A stretch of 64,000 nt of DNA, taken from the NCBI GenBank assembly GCA_006503475.1, contig RSEH01000115.1, positions 62,001-126,000 of the forward strand. The letters run 5' to 3'. The DNA is from Stentor roeselii (taxonomy: Eukaryota > Ciliophora > Heterotrichea > Heterotrichida > Stentoridae). Position numbers and translations under genes: made by a program. Positions 1 to 10,038 of this stretch are shown here, in pieces. The stretch's first letter is position 1. Each line of letters begins with the position of its first letter. The notes under the pieces were generated by a model. It saw only the letters and a list, made by a program, of their open reading frames with translations, was not told the DNA's origin and did not search any database.

Positions 1-3000
1 GTTGAACTTTGATCACATTCTCGACAGTCTTGATTTATATCACTTGAATTAAATCCACAAGTAGACAAACAGCTTCCATCCGTCAAACAATTAAAACAAG
101 GGTCTAAACAAGGACTTGTAATTTCAAATCTTGGGGAATTTACAATTTTTATCAAATAAATGAAGCCTGAAAAGAACATCTCAGAAATTCCAGTATTGCT
201 CAGCCTTGAGCCAATAATTAAAGCTCCATCTGCTGAATCATCAAAGAGAAAGTCCTGATCTTCGAAGGAAGACTGTTCTTGATTGACTTGCATTAATATC
301 TGAAAATTCGCTGGAGATAAAAATTTTTGACCGAGACTGAAATAGTACCAAGTTGAAAGACCCACGGAAATAAAGTTTGTGATGAAAAAGGTACCATTTG
401 AAATTTTTCCTGTTATAGTTAAAATGTTTGAAACCAAACAAACACTTAAAATAGTTGAAAAAGTTTCTGGGTTTTGTTTGGAAAAAAAGCAGCCTTCGGA
501 AGTGGTAGTTAAAAACCATATTTGGAATGAAAAGTCAGGGGAAAGGATAAAAGATGAGCTAAGTTTATAGCTTTTTTCACTTGAAAAATAACCCCCTCGT
601 TTATATAAAAATTCAGGTTGAGCCTCATTCCCTGAAAAATCCTTTAATCCAACTTCTTCGCTGCCATCAAATTTCAAATCGATAACAAAATCCTTCTTAA
701 AAGAACAAGTTTCATCCCTTTCAACATACCCAGTAGGACATAAAACACAAGCATTGTCCAAAAGAAAAAATCCTAACTGACAAGATGCACATCCAGCAAA
801 TTGACAATTATCACAAGACAAGCAATTCAAATAACATTCTCTATAAACACAAATCCTTTGACAAGCATTTTTAGTACTATTCCAAATATCTCCGTTACTA
901 CAGCTGCATACTCCTGAAACAATAATAAGATTCGAATAACAGTAAACGCACTGACTTTGTTCAGTACAAGTCAAACAATTCTCCTCACACTCTAGAACAT
1001 TGGAATTACTTGCATAGTGAAAAGGACTTAAACTGAGGCAGTTCTCTTCTTTCGGGCAAACTCCTAAAGTATTCGAGCAAGAACAACTGGTAAAATCATA
1101 TCCGGTTAAAGTAGCATCAAGATGCATGGAAATACTCCACAAGAAGCCTATAAACCCGGGTATTACAGAACCTCCATCAATAAACTGCCCGATGGTGAAA
1201 GTGCTTGAATCATCATTGAGGAAATACTGCTCGGGTAATGAAGAAGTTGCGACAATTACTCCATTATTGAAAATATTAAGACTTGTGAACTTGTTTTGTT
1301 CAATCATGACTTGCACTCCGAAGTGCATCCAATAAAAATACCCAAAACTGAAAGAAGTAAAAGTTGATTGATCTGAAATCCCAAAACCTATCATCAATGT
1401 GTTTGAAACAAACTGCGAGAAAAATCCAGGTTTACTGAAAAAAAGTCCATCATTTTCAATTTTTACCCAGAAAACTATTAGAAAAGTATTCGCGAGGATC
1501 ATGTTTCTACGAATAAAACTTTCTGTTTTGAAGTAAGCTCCTCGAGAATCTTGGTATAAAGGGTCGTTTGTATCACCTGCTGTATTATCACTTCCAAAAG
1601 AGAAACCATTAACAATATCATTTCTAAAAAATGTGCCAAACCGAATTTCCCAGACTGTAGTCTCTGAGCAAATGCAATGAGTTGAGTTTGATATGCAAGG
1701 ATCAGGGCAAAACTTCACACATCGATTATTATAAACTCGTCTGGAGGTATCGTCGCAAACACAGACATGGTTCACAGGTGAAGTCCCGACTGGACATACG
1801 CAATTTCCGTATTCTAGAAGAAAACCGGGAAAGCACTCAAAACATGATCCAGGCTCGAATTTAGAACATTTTAAACAGTTTTGATCCGAACATTTGTTGC
1901 AATCTGTGCTTCTTACACAGCCTGATTTGCACTCTGGTAGGCATGATGAACAAAGTCCAATATTAAAGAAATAGTTGAAGTCACAGTCTTCGACACAGGA
2001 TGTGAAAATCGATGATGTGCAAAAACTGAAAAAAATCATGGATGGGTCGGTGTTTCCTATGTATAAGTTTATATTGTGGATAAAACCTGGAAATGACTTT
2101 TGGCCATCGGATGATATATGGATTTCTTTTTGGTGCATTCGGAATATGCCTGTTGATGTCAAGGTTCCTAACTGGCTTGTGTCTTGGTACACGGTTAGTG
2201 ATGAGTCTAGTTGATTTGGTGTGACTATGATGCTGAAGTAGCTCCAGACATTCGGGTTTACAGTCCCTGACACAACTTCATATATAAAGTTTCCAACTGA
2301 ATCAACAATCACAATTTCCAAAATATTTGTTGTTGTTCTTAAAGTAAGAGTATCTGCTAAATAAAACAGAGGAAATTCTCCAACTCGAATACACTTAAAC
2401 AAAATCTCAATTGAAAATGAAACAGCAAGTACAAACTTCGATTTACTTACCAAATAACTATTTCCATCAAAGTAAAGTCCTCTTCCCTTAACAAAAACTG
2501 GTGACCCATTAGGTAAATAAAAAGAACTCAGCAAGTCATCAAAATTTCCCGAAGCAAAATTAACCTGAAAAACATTTTTCTGTACATCAACCGAGCCATC
2601 ATATCCAGTAGGTAATTCAAATACACAATAAACTGAAGTCAAATGAAACCCAGGGGAGCAAGTAATGCAATCAGTGATCGAATTGCAAGAACTGCATCCG
2701 AAATCACAGCAAACAGGAGGAATTTGACCATTATTACATTGAAGACAATCATTAAACCCATAGCCTTGACAACTATCGCAGTTAGAGCTTGCACAAGTAA
2801 TACAGTCAGTTGCTCTAACACAGGAAATTTGACAGCTTCCCATGCACGACTGACAGCTTGACCCATCCCAAAAGCTGAGAAAGTCACAGATATTCAAGTG
2901 GTAATCATTTAATGAAGTAAACACTATTGAGTTCGTTATTTTTAATTCATAGTAAAATCCTGAAACTGTGTCAAGATGAAGAGAGTCTCCCATGTAAAGA

Positions 3001-3719
3001 TATTCTAAGTTTCTTTTAACAAGCTCCAGTTTTTCACTTGTTTGGGTTGAAATTGAAACTGAATCTAGAATTGAACCGGAATTCATCAGTGATCCTGAAA
3101 CGGTCCATCCTGTATTTTGAATGAAATTAATGCTAAGATTATTCCAAAATCCTAAAGAGCACTTTATTGAACCGGTTCTTTTTACTTCAACATGGTTTAT
3201 CTCGTCTAGTAGAGAGATCTCAATTAAAATGTTTGAATTAGCGATAGATACTACAAATATTGTGCCATATTCAAAAATCTTACCAGTTGTCTGAGGTCTG
3301 AAAAAGAGTTGAAAGGTGAATGTTGGGGCTAAACTATGCTCAACGACACTCTTCAAAGAGCTGGTCTTATGCGCATAGAAGCCGCGGTCCTTAGTGGGTA
3401 TAAAGTTTTGAATGAAATTTGAAAGCATTTCTGATTCCCCTGCAAAACTTCCCGCATTTTGAGTATTATATGTCTGGTGGGAGTAAAATATTGACCAGAT
3501 AGATGAAGGGTTCGTCAAAAATTTGCATGTGAAGTCCGACTCTCTGGTGCTACCATCTGGACAGGTAATCAGGCAAATTCCATAAGCCAGATAGTAACCT
3601 CCTTGACAAGCTACACATTTTTCGGTGACTGAGTCAAAGGTTTGGCAATTCCAAGTCAAAGATTTGATTATGGGTAGCTGGATGATCAAGAGCATCAGGA
3701 TATTAATCCTAATCAACAT
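1..3719 (-). CDS. Large secreted LamG-like/furin-repeat cysteine-rich surface protein (5' part; runs off the left edge)
   Basis: One open frame runs from an ATG at 3719 to the window edge with no stop, so at least 1239 residues are seen and the C-terminus is missing. It opens with a signal peptide (MLIRINILMLLIIQLPIIKS). The rest alternates two module types. Cys-rich furin/EGF-receptor-like blocks (CxxC spaced, e.g. CITCASSNCDSC) lie near residues 25-60, 280-365, 575-685, 875-1005 and from 1200 on. Between them are about 180-residue blocks at roughly 75-275, 373-573, 685-870 and 1010-1197 that look like LamG/concanavalin-like sandwiches (pattern 'F..ILFK', 'W..F.I.V', 'I.ISSDGQ', 'PGFI..I.LY'). 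Proteins of this architecture are common cell-surface proteins in ciliates; a transmembrane C-terminus is expected but not visible. Exact function is unknown. I saw no in-frame stop needing an intron. Confidence 0.85.
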   Translation of the reverse strand, partial: MLIRINILMLLIIQLPIIKSLTWNCQTFDSVTEKCVACQGGYYLAYGICLITCPDGSTRESDFTCKFLTNPSSIWSIFYSHQTYNTQNAGSFAGESEMLSNFIQNFIPTKDRGFYAHKTSSLKSVVEHSLAPTFTFQLFFRPQTTGKIFEYGTIFVVSIANSNILIEISLLDEINHVEVKRTGSIKCSLGFWNNLSINFIQNTGWTVSGSLMNSGSILDSVSISTQTSEKLELVKRNLEYLYMGDSLHLDTVSGFYYELKITNSIVFTSLNDYHLNICDFLSFWDGSSCQSCMGSCQISCVRATDCITCASSNCDSCQGYGFNDCLQCNNGQIPPVCCDFGCSSCNSITDCITCSPGFHLTSVYCVFELPTGYDGSVDVQKNVFQVNFASGNFDDLLSSFYLPNGSPVFVKGRGLYFDGNSYLVSKSKFVLAVSFSIEILFKCIRVGEFPLFYLADTLTLRTTTNILEIVIVDSVGNFIYEVVSGTVNPNVWSYFSIIVTPNQLDSSLTVYQDTSQLGTLTSTGIFRMHQKEIHISSDGQKSFPGFIHNINLYIGNTDPSMIFFSFCTSSIFTSCVEDCDFNYFFNIGLCSSCLPECKSGCVRSTDCNKCSDQNCLKCSKFEPGSCFECFPGFLLEYGNCVCPVGTSPVNHVCVCDDTSRRVYNNRCVKFCPDPCISNSTHCICSETTVWEIRFGTFFRNDIVNGFSFGSDNTAGDTNDPLYQDSRGAYFKTESFIRRNMILANTFLIVFWVKIENDGLFFSKPGFFSQFVSNTLMIGFGISDQSTFTSFSFGYFYWMHFGVQVMIEQNKFTSLNIFNNGVIVATSSLPEQYFLNDDSSTFTIGQFIDGGSVIPGFIGFLWSISMHLDATLTGYDFTSCSCSNTLGVCPKEENCLSLSPFHYASNSNVLECEENCLTCTEQSQCVYCYSNLIIVSGVCSCSNGDIWNSTKNACQRICVYRECYLNCLSCDNCQFAGCASCQLGFFLLDNACVLCPTGYVERDETCSFKKDFVIDLKFDGSEEVGLKDFSGNEAQPEFLYKRGGYFSSEKSYKLSSSFILSPDFSFQIWFLTTTSEGCFFSKQNPETFSTILSVCLVSNILTITGKISNGTFFITNFISVGLSTWYYFSLGQKFLSPANFQILMQVNQEQSSFEDQDFLFDDSADGALIIGSRLSNTGISEMFFSGFIYLIKIVNSPRFEITSPCLDPCFNCLTDGSCLSTCGFNSSDINQDCRECDQSS

Positions 3720-5489
3720 TTATTAGAATTATTTAGTTTTATTATTGAAAAGGATAAATTTTAGCTAAATTCTTAAATTTTTGGAATTTTGTTTGATTTA
3801 GATGGGCACTGATTTAACTTTAGAGTTTTTTTTATGATTTTGATGTACTAGGATTGAGTTTTATTTGATATGTACTTTAAAAATGTTACTTTTTGGTTTT
3901 CAATGATAACACTTATAGCCCTAGGAATTATGAAGATTCGAATTGATTGATTTCCTTTAGTTGGAAAATTAGTGAAATATGATAAGATTTTATATAATTA
4001 CTATCACTATTGAAATAAAGATATCAAATTAATATGAGTTTATGTAGTATAAATTTAAATCTAATGATATTAGAATCATGAATACATAATATCGGAATAT
4101 TTATTATTCTTTATAATAAATTATAATCAATACACAAATGATGATATTTTTAACTAAAGCTTTTTAATATTTCGATTATTGTCAGCTATGTTAAATACTT
4201 TGGAGATAAGTAATTACAATTCAATATATCTGATTGTATTTATTATCGAAAGCTATATTAGTTAAATGCTACAAGGATATATTTATTTATCATCTAAATC
4301 TTGAAAAATTATGTAGTAATTTTTTAGATTATAGAAACTTGCGGGCAATTGTTAGAAATTTGACTCAGGTAATTATGTCTTCAAGTCACTCAAAATTAAT
4401 TCGAATTTTTTTTTTCAATTTTTTAATTCGGATGATTAAAGAGCACCAAAGTAACAATAATAATTTAAGTAGGCCAATTTGTTAAGTATGGGAATCAAAT
4501 TTCTTATCGGTCTTATTTTAGAATTTACTTAAATCTAATTGAATCTGATAATCAAGTTTACTCATAAAATATAATATTTATTTATATAAAAAACAATTCT
4601 AAATCCTGAATATTAATTAAAGATTATAATTTATTAATTACTACTTCCAATTTCATCTGGTGTGGCTCTAAGAGATTAAACAACTTTGAATCTGACATCT
4701 TCATAATATTTTTTCCAGCTCATAATACTTTTCGCAGAAAGATTTTCATATATATTATTTTGAAAATTTTGATTTGAATATATTATTTTGAAAATTTTGA
4801 TTTGAATTCATTTATAAGGCTTATTTTCCATAAACAAAATTACATTTAAATTGTACTGCTTGAATCTGGAATTACTCCATTAAATTTCAATTCTAAATAA
4901 AATCTCATTGGCAAGTATAGATTTTATCTTGATTACTAACTTTCTATTTTTTTGCATATTTTAGTTTTTAAGTGGATTTTGAAACTATTTCTTTTGACCA
5001 TATATGATTTTCCTTCTCATCTTTACTATTCAGATTCCTAGTGAATAACTTATCATCATAAAAGATATAATCACTTTATCACAATTTTAAACCCAGGATC
5101 AATAATCCCAATATCTTGAACAAAAAAATACTGTAATTTCAGTATGAATTTTTACAGACAGTTTAAAGGTTTATTCAATTCTGTATTAACTCAACGATTA
5201 TTATTATAAAATCATAATTTCATCTATAAATATCAAATCTTAATTTATAAAATTTTTACTATCATTCTAACTCTTCAATTATATATGATTAAAAAATATA
5301 TGATTTGAACTTAAAAGATAATGCTCCCTCCTCATCAAATTATGAAATGCTGAATCTTTGATTATAATATTTTTATCAATAATATTAAAATGGTTATGTG
5401 CAGAAATCAAAGAAATCTCAATCGAAATGAATTGTATTAAAAGTAATTATTAAATGCCTATTAAGTCCTGCAAAATGTGCTTTCTCACT
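3720..5489. other. AT-rich intergenic stretch, no supported gene
   Basis: About 1.8 kb of strongly AT-rich DNA upstream of the LamG/furin gene. All frames are cut by stops except one 83-codon frame at 4234-4485 whose product is low-complexity and resembles nothing I know. No tRNA-like cloverleaf or rRNA segment was recognised. The only clear structure is a two-copy 28-bp tandem repeat at 4750-4805. Confidence 0.7.
4750..4805. repeat. 28-bp perfect tandem duplication
   Basis: Two identical, directly adjacent 28-nt units (4750-4777 and 4778-4805), beginning ATATATTATTTTG and ending TTTGA, inside the AT-rich intergenic stretch. The copies look identical, so the duplication is probably recent or kept by slippage. 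Confidence 0.85.
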
Positions 5490-6038
5490 TCAACTAAATT
5501 CATTCAGTTGATATACTCCAGTGCTTCTAAAACCAGTATTGCTAGTTGAATTATGACTATTGTTTTCTGATTGAATTGGGTTAACTAGATGACTTTCAAT
5601 GTGTTCTTGAGAATTTATATTAAAACTTGATATAATAATGTTTAGTTCCTCTGAGTTAGCTTCACCGATATTCTTTTTGCTTTGAGTCCCATTGGAAAGT
5701 ATCTCATTACTCGATTTACAATCGATGATGTTTTCCGAAACAATTTCACTCATCTTAAATTCTTCAGCTTCTTTCATGATATTTTTGCTCTGAGTCCCAT
5801 TGGATAGCGCCTCATTACTCGATTCAAAATCGGTGAAATTTTTCAAAATAATTTCACTCATCTCAAATTCGTTGGCTTCTCTTGCTGACTGTGAACGTTT
5901 ATAACAAAAAGTTGCTTTATGGCCTAAATACTTATCGGCCCTCTTATCGTTAACTTCTTCACTTTTTTCATTGTAATGGGTAATGTGAATATACTTTGAG
6001 TCATCTATAATATGAGTATAACTAGCTACAAGGGGCAT
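5490..6038 (-). CDS. Unknown protein with 36-residue internal repeats
   Basis: A 182-residue frame starting at an ATG at 6038. I do not recognise a family. Residues 54-89 and 90-125 are two copies of a 36-residue unit sharing MSEI, SSNE, LSNGTQSK and an acidic start; a third, degenerate start follows at about 126. The rest is Ser/Asn/Glu-rich and predicted disordered, without membrane segments or Cys/His motifs. It sits alone between two AT-rich spacers, which makes it less certain than its neighbours, but the in-frame conservation of the repeat favours a real protein. The DNA copies are 5879-5772 and 5771-5664. Confidence 0.55.
   Translation of the reverse strand: MPLVASYTHIIDDSKYIHITHYNEKSEEVNDKRADKYLGHKATFCYKRSQSAREANEFEMSEIILKNFTDFESSNEALSNGTQSKNIMKEAEEFKMSEIVSENIIDCKSSNEILSNGTQSKKNIGEANSEELNIIISSFNINSQEHIESHLVNPIQSENNSHNSTSNTGFRSTGVYQLNEFS
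5664..5879 (-). repeat. 108-bp tandem repeat, two copies, coding 36-residue units
   Basis: Two in-frame copies of 108 nt inside the unknown gene, differing by several substitutions; the block coding SNGTQSK is the best kept part. Confidence 0.75.
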
Positions 6039-6465
6039 TTATAGCAAATGCTTATTTATATTGACCATAAACTTTAAGCTTTTTGTTCAAATTTGATGCA
6101 ACTAAGTAGTATAATTATAATATTAAAATCGTGATGAATTGACTTAAGAGTAAATCAGTGCAATATAGACGATTTGTTGACTTGGAACTAAAACTCAAGA
6201 TATCTCAAACTCTGGAGTCAGAAAAATAGCTGATTAATCAATTGAAAGAATTAAAAATTAAAAACTAAAACTCAAGATATGTAAAACTCTTTATATTATA
6301 AAAATAGATGCTTAATCTATAAGAAGAATCGACAAACTTAAGCCTTTCACCAAGCCTTACAATGCATCCTCAATCCCTACACTCTTATAAGCTAGCCTTC
6401 AAAATCACTTATATTTAAAACCTTTAAAAGTCTAATCCATATTCCTCTTTATATTTAAACAAATC
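6039..6465. other. Intergenic spacer with an imperfect direct repeat
   Basis: About 430 nt between a - strand and a + strand gene, so it should hold both promoters. It contains an imperfect direct repeat of about 67 nt (6186-6252 and 6263-6329) and an A/C-rich run just before the ATG at 6466. No RNA gene was seen. Confidence 0.6.
6186..6329. repeat. Imperfect direct repeat, period about 77 nt
   Basis: Both copies begin AACTAAAACTCAAGATAT and continue with similar text (AAACTCT, AAAAATAG, TTAATC). The first starts at 6186 and the second at 6263. Confidence 0.65.
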
Positions 6466-7740
6466 ATGAATGGTCCATACCTAGAAGTCCAAACCTCGAC
6501 CTGGGAGAAAGACACCCATGGTCTATTCGATTACGAGACGAAATCTCTTAAAAAATGCAATTTCAAGATCTTTTCACCTTCATCAATCTGCCGTCTAAGC
6601 TCAGACTGTTTCATAAAATCAGAAGAATCAAAAGAAGGTTCAGTCCCTCTAATCCGAATCGAGCAAAAATCAAATGAATATTCCGCGAACCTAATCACAG
6701 AAGAAGCCGGTGAAAAGATGTGGTTGGTGGTAAAGTACTTCAAAAGCAGTTCAGGGAACGGCTTCAAACTTCGCGAAGGCGACTGGATAAAACTAGGCCG
6801 TGTAAGACTCCGAGTCCAGAAAATCTCAGTAAGACCTGAAAAAACGTCAAACTCTTCAATTCCCGACATGTTTTTCCATGGAATCGACAACGAAGAAGTG
6901 GTAATAAAGCGCGAAAACGAGGAAAACCAAGAAAATTCTCCTTGTCGGATCTGTTTATTCGAGTCAGGTTCAGCAATAGACCCTTTGATCTGCCCTTGCA
7001 AGTGTTCAGGAACAATGAAATACGTTCATCTTAACTGTTTAAAAGAATGGATTAAAAGTAAAGTCAACTCTCGAGTGACTGATCGAGGAATGACAGTTTA
7101 CATAAAAGACCTATCTTGTGAATTATGCTCTTTTCAGCTTCCTTCTTTCATTTATTACCAAAATCAACAGATCAGTCTAGTGACTCTGACAATGCCCAGT
7201 AAGAACTTCGTGATGTTTGAAGAATACAGACCAGACCGAATGCAAAGATCTGGTCTTCACATTGTGGCTCTTGACGAGGGTCAACATGGGACAGTAGGAA
7301 GAGGCCACGACTGTGACATAAAGATCTCAGATATCTCAGTGAGTCGAAAGCACTGCCGGGTCCGTCTGACCGACGGTGAGTTTTTTTTAGAAGACACCAA
7401 GTCGAAATTCGGGACTTTAGTAAAACTGGGAAGTCAAATCATGTTAAAAAATAACTTGGACCTCACAGTTCAAGTAAATCGCACAGTTTTTCAGTTCTCT
7501 TACAAAGTGCCGTTTACTTTTAAAAGTCTTTGCTGCTGCGGAAGGAAAAGCAGGGTATCCAATGATAACAACTCTTACTTTACTCAACCAGACCTTCACT
7601 ATACTCCCAGTGAAGGTCTAAGTCACCGAGCGACAATGAACCCAATAAACCCTTTAAATCAAGGAAACATCTCAAATCCATCAAGTCCCCTTCCAGACCC
7701 TTCTTCACACCAGGTGCCTGCAGAGGTCCCTGAAGTGTAA
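6466..7740 (+). CDS. FHA / RING-CH (MARCH-type) zinc-finger protein, probable ubiquitin ligase
   Basis: 424 residues from the ATG at 6466. A C4HC3 RING-CH finger is clear: C160-x2-C163, C178-x-C180, H188-x2-C191, C218-x2-C221, with the typical W (EW at 194-195). MARCH proteins use this finger as E3 ligases. A canonical FHA phosphothreonine-binding domain follows at about 265-350 (VGRGHDCDIKISD, then SVSRKHC, then SKFGT). Residues 85-120 (LREGDWIKLGRVRLRVQKI) look like the end of a second, degenerate FHA domain before the finger. No transmembrane segment is visible, unlike most MARCH proteins, so it is probably soluble. The tail after 360 is Pro/Ser/Asn-rich and disordered. The FHA domain suggests recruitment to phosphorylated targets (inference). 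Confidence 0.9.
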   Translation: MNGPYLEVQTSTWEKDTHGLFDYETKSLKKCNFKIFSPSSICRLSSDCFIKSEESKEGSVPLIRIEQKSNEYSANLITEEAGEKMWLVVKYFKSSSGNGFKLREGDWIKLGRVRLRVQKISVRPEKTSNSSIPDMFFHGIDNEEVVIKRENEENQENSPCRICLFESGSAIDPLICPCKCSGTMKYVHLNCLKEWIKSKVNSRVTDRGMTVYIKDLSCELCSFQLPSFIYYQNQQISLVTLTMPSKNFVMFEEYRPDRMQRSGLHIVALDEGQHGTVGRGHDCDIKISDISVSRKHCRVRLTDGEFFLEDTKSKFGTLVKLGSQIMLKNNLDLTVQVNRTVFQFSYKVPFTFKSLCCCGRKSRVSNDNNSYFTQPDLHYTPSEGLSHRATMNPINPLNQGNISNPSSPLPDPSSHQVPAEVPEV

Positions 7741-7776
7741 AAACTATCCTAATCATTCAGTAAATCTAAACATTAT

Positions 7777-8334
7777 CTACCTCTTCTGCTTCTTGGGCAT
7801 ATTAGTAAGGTACCTTAAAACCGTGTCGATATTATTCTGACTTTTAGCACTGACACTGTAACAAGCAACATTTCTTCCTGTGATTGACTGTAAACTAAGT
7901 GCAGCAATCAATTCTTCCTCATTCAAAGCGCCTTCCAAGTCGTTTTTATTGCCGAGGACCAGCAAAGAAATGTTCTGAAGCGACGGCCAGGCCATGAGCT
8001 TATGAAGCTGGGCACTCGCCACTTCCAAGTTACCGTGATCAGCAGAGTCAACGATAAAAACAATGCAGTCAACGTCCCGACAGTACTTTTCCCAGCTTTC
8101 TCGGAACTTCGGTTGTCCGCCCAGGTCCCAAAGCCGCAACTCGACTCGACCTTTTTTAATGTGTCGCCTGTTGAAACCTATTGTTGGAATCGTGTCTTCG
8201 TCGAATTCAGAAGTCGCCAGAACGTTTACGAAGGTTGTTTTGCCAGCTCCTTGCAAACCGACTATTGACAGTTCGAGTTCTTGGTTCCAGAATAAAGAAC
8301 GAAGCCAGTTTACAAATCTTTTCCAGAGACTCAT
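7777..8334 (-). CDS. ARL8: ARL8-type small GTPase
   Basis: 185 residues, the normal ARL8 length. Seen: the P-loop GLQGAGKTT, switch I with PTIGFN, switch II WDLGGQPKFR, guanine-binding NKND and SAK. The amphipathic start (WKRFVNWLRSLFW) matches the N-terminal helix of ARL8, which uses an acetylated N-terminus rather than myristate for membrane binding; there is no Gly at position 2. In other eukaryotes ARL8 sits on lysosomes and couples them to kinesin. The P-loop has GAGKT where animals have YSGKT. It converges with the RING-CH gene (36 nt between stops) and diverges from the DCN1 gene. Confidence 0.95.
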   Translation of the reverse strand: MSLWKRFVNWLRSLFWNQELELSIVGLQGAGKTTFVNVLATSEFDEDTIPTIGFNRRHIKKGRVELRLWDLGGQPKFRESWEKYCRDVDCIVFIVDSADHGNLEVASAQLHKLMAWPSLQNISLLVLGNKNDLEGALNEEELIAALSLQSITGRNVACYSVSAKSQNNIDTVLRYLTNMPKKQKR

Positions 8335-8461
8335 TTTTTATGGAGTTGGTCTTGGTTGATGGAAATGTTGGAAATTTTAGGGATTTTGAAGATTTGAAGG
8401 AATTAAGTGAAAATTGGAGGTTTAAGGATTTTAATTTTATGTCTTTGTAAATAAAGATCTT

Positions 8462-9214
8462 ATGGTAACTTGTATTTAGTCACTTAACTCGAAACAACGA
8501 GAAAAACTTACCCAATTCCGGGAAATCACAGGGTTACCTGAAAAGGACGCGAAACAGATCCTGCAGAGTATTAACTGGAACCTTGAAAGAGCAATCGAGT
8601 TCTTCTTTGCTCAAGAGGCATCTGTCCCTGCCCAGTCTACTACGAAAGCTGAACTTATAGAAAGTTTGTTTAATAAGTACAAGTCTGCTTCTGGAGACAT
8701 CGAGTCTGAAGGGATCCAGTCCTTTTGTGATGATTTAGGAATCAACCCACTGGACTCAGTCATTCTCGTCATTTCTTTTCACTTTAAAGCAGAGACTATG
8801 GGAATCTTCAAAAAAAACGAGTTTACTTCAGGGCTTAAAAGTCTTGGATGTGATTCTATTCAAAAAATCAGGGAAAAAATACCTCAGTTAAGGCAACAAT
8901 TGAATGAATTCAGGACTTTTAAACAAATTTATAACTTTGTTTTCACTTTTTCTAGAGAAGTTGGATGCAGGAATCTTAATTTTGAAGTCGCTATTGAACT
9001 TTGGAGACTTTTACTTGCTGAGAAGTTTCAGATGGTTCATAGATGGATTGAGTTTTTGCAGGGAAGGGAAAAAAAACATGATATTTCGAAGGATACTTGG
9101 GAAATGCTTCTTGATTTCTTGGATAATGTTCAGAAAAATGGAATTGAAGCTCATGACCCGAATAGTTCTTGGCCGATTTTGATTGATGAGTTTGTGGAAA
9201 GTTTGAATAGTTAG
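8462..9214 (+). CDS. DCUN1D: DCN1-like protein (cullin neddylation co-E3), one 15-nt intron directly after the ATG
   Basis: The ATG (8462-8464) is followed at once by a 15-nt intron (8465-8479); splicing gives MSLNSKQREKLTQF and a 245-residue protein. Residues 1-45 form a UBA-like bundle (REITGLPEKDAKQILQSINW, then NLERAIEFFF), and 65-245 the potentiating-neddylation (PONY) domain, with AETMGIFKKNEFTSGLKSLG and the C-terminal block WEMLLDFLDNV...WPILIDEFVE. DCN1 proteins bring the NEDD8 E2 to cullins. A start at an internal ATG would remove the UBA, so the spliced model is preferred. The cullin at 50328 and NAE1 at 54996 are partners in the same pathway. Confidence 0.93.
8465..8479 (+). other. 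15-nt spliceosomal intron in the DCN1 gene (phase 0)
   Basis: Sequence gtaacttgtatttag. It separates the start codon from the rest of the gene. Read through, it would place TAG in frame at codon 6; removal restores the UBA domain. Confidence 0.92.
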
Positions 9215-9594
9215 TTTAGGTTATTAATGTGGCTTAGCCTGAAGTAGATATGATTAATTCTTGATGATTATTATATGAGATGAAGGTTTAATATTGAATA
9301 TCGGATCCATTAGTGAAGGCTAAGAATAAAAGTTTATATGATTTTTTTCGAAATTTTTGTAATAATAATTCAAAATTTCACTTCTACCCAGAATAAAGTT
9401 TCAGTTTTTTGACAATAATCAAAATTTCATGTTTAAAAAACCACTTAAAAATCCAAACCTCTAACATTAAGCCTAATTTAAAGGTAAAATAAATAATTAT
9501 AATATTTTATACTTCTATTGAATTTTAATAGATTTAAATAAAATACAATATTTCTTGATTTTCTAGCTAGGAGTTCTCTTAATACCTTATATTA
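9215..9594. other. AT-rich intergenic spacer
   Basis: 380 nt between two + strand genes. G+T-rich just after the DCN1 stop, then A+C-rich toward the next ATG. No RNA gene or repeat was recognised. Confidence 0.6.
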
Positions 9595-10038
9595 ATGGAA
9601 GAAATAGACCTAAGCTCAAGGAACAGTTTTTTAAACGAGACCAAAAGAAATGAAGACATATCCAGCGACATTCGTAGAGAAATAGATCATCGATTTAACA
9701 ACTCTTCAGTAAACAAAAACTATATTTTTCCAAGAACTAAAGAATATTCAAAAGACTTCCTCAAACATGACTGCATTCTGGTCAAAAAGAAACTGAAACG
9801 ACTAGTTCTTAAAAAAGATCAAAGCCTGGCTTCGGTCTATCAAAACAGTCAGCCTTTTTTGAGGCTTCCAGAGATTAGACAAAAAATAAGAATGAAGTCT
9901 TGTTTCAAGAACTCAACTCAGAGTTTGAGCTCTTCTTATGTATTTGCCCCGAAGGCCTTAAATGATTGTCAGCCACGAAAAATTAGCTTATCGAAGAAAA
10001 GTTTCAAGTTACGAATAAAATCGATTCTTATAAAGTAA
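9595..10038 (+). CDS. Unknown small basic protein
   Basis: 147 residues from an ATG at 9595. No family recognised. It is rich in Lys, Ser and Asn and strongly basic in the second half (LVKKKLKRLVLKK; ISLSKKSFKLRIKSILIK), with no membrane segment, coiled coil or Cys/His motif. It lies in AT-rich flanks and runs the same way as the intron-bearing gene 220 nt downstream. The A+C-rich codon use after the start matches neighbouring real genes. Confidence 0.5.
   Translation: MEEIDLSSRNSFLNETKRNEDISSDIRREIDHRFNNSSVNKNYIFPRTKEYSKDFLKHDCILVKKKLKRLVLKKDQSLASVYQNSQPFLRLPEIRQKIRMKSCFKNSTQSLSSSYVFAPKALNDCQPRKISLSKKSFKLRIKSILIK

Noticed and set aside
1-60. Telomere at a window end
   Set aside because: Neither end shows short tandem C/A or G/T telomere units; the left end is in the middle of a coding frame.
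4234-4485. 83-codon frame in the AT-rich spacer
   Set aside because: Low-complexity Ile/Asn/Leu-rich text from AT-rich DNA, no ATG at the frame start, no resemblance to a protein family and no compositional change from the flanks.
3720-5489. tRNA or other RNA genes in the long spacers
   Set aside because: I looked for a TTCGA-type T-loop with matching acceptor and anticodon arms here and in the other spacers; GATTCGAATTG near 3934 has no partner arms.
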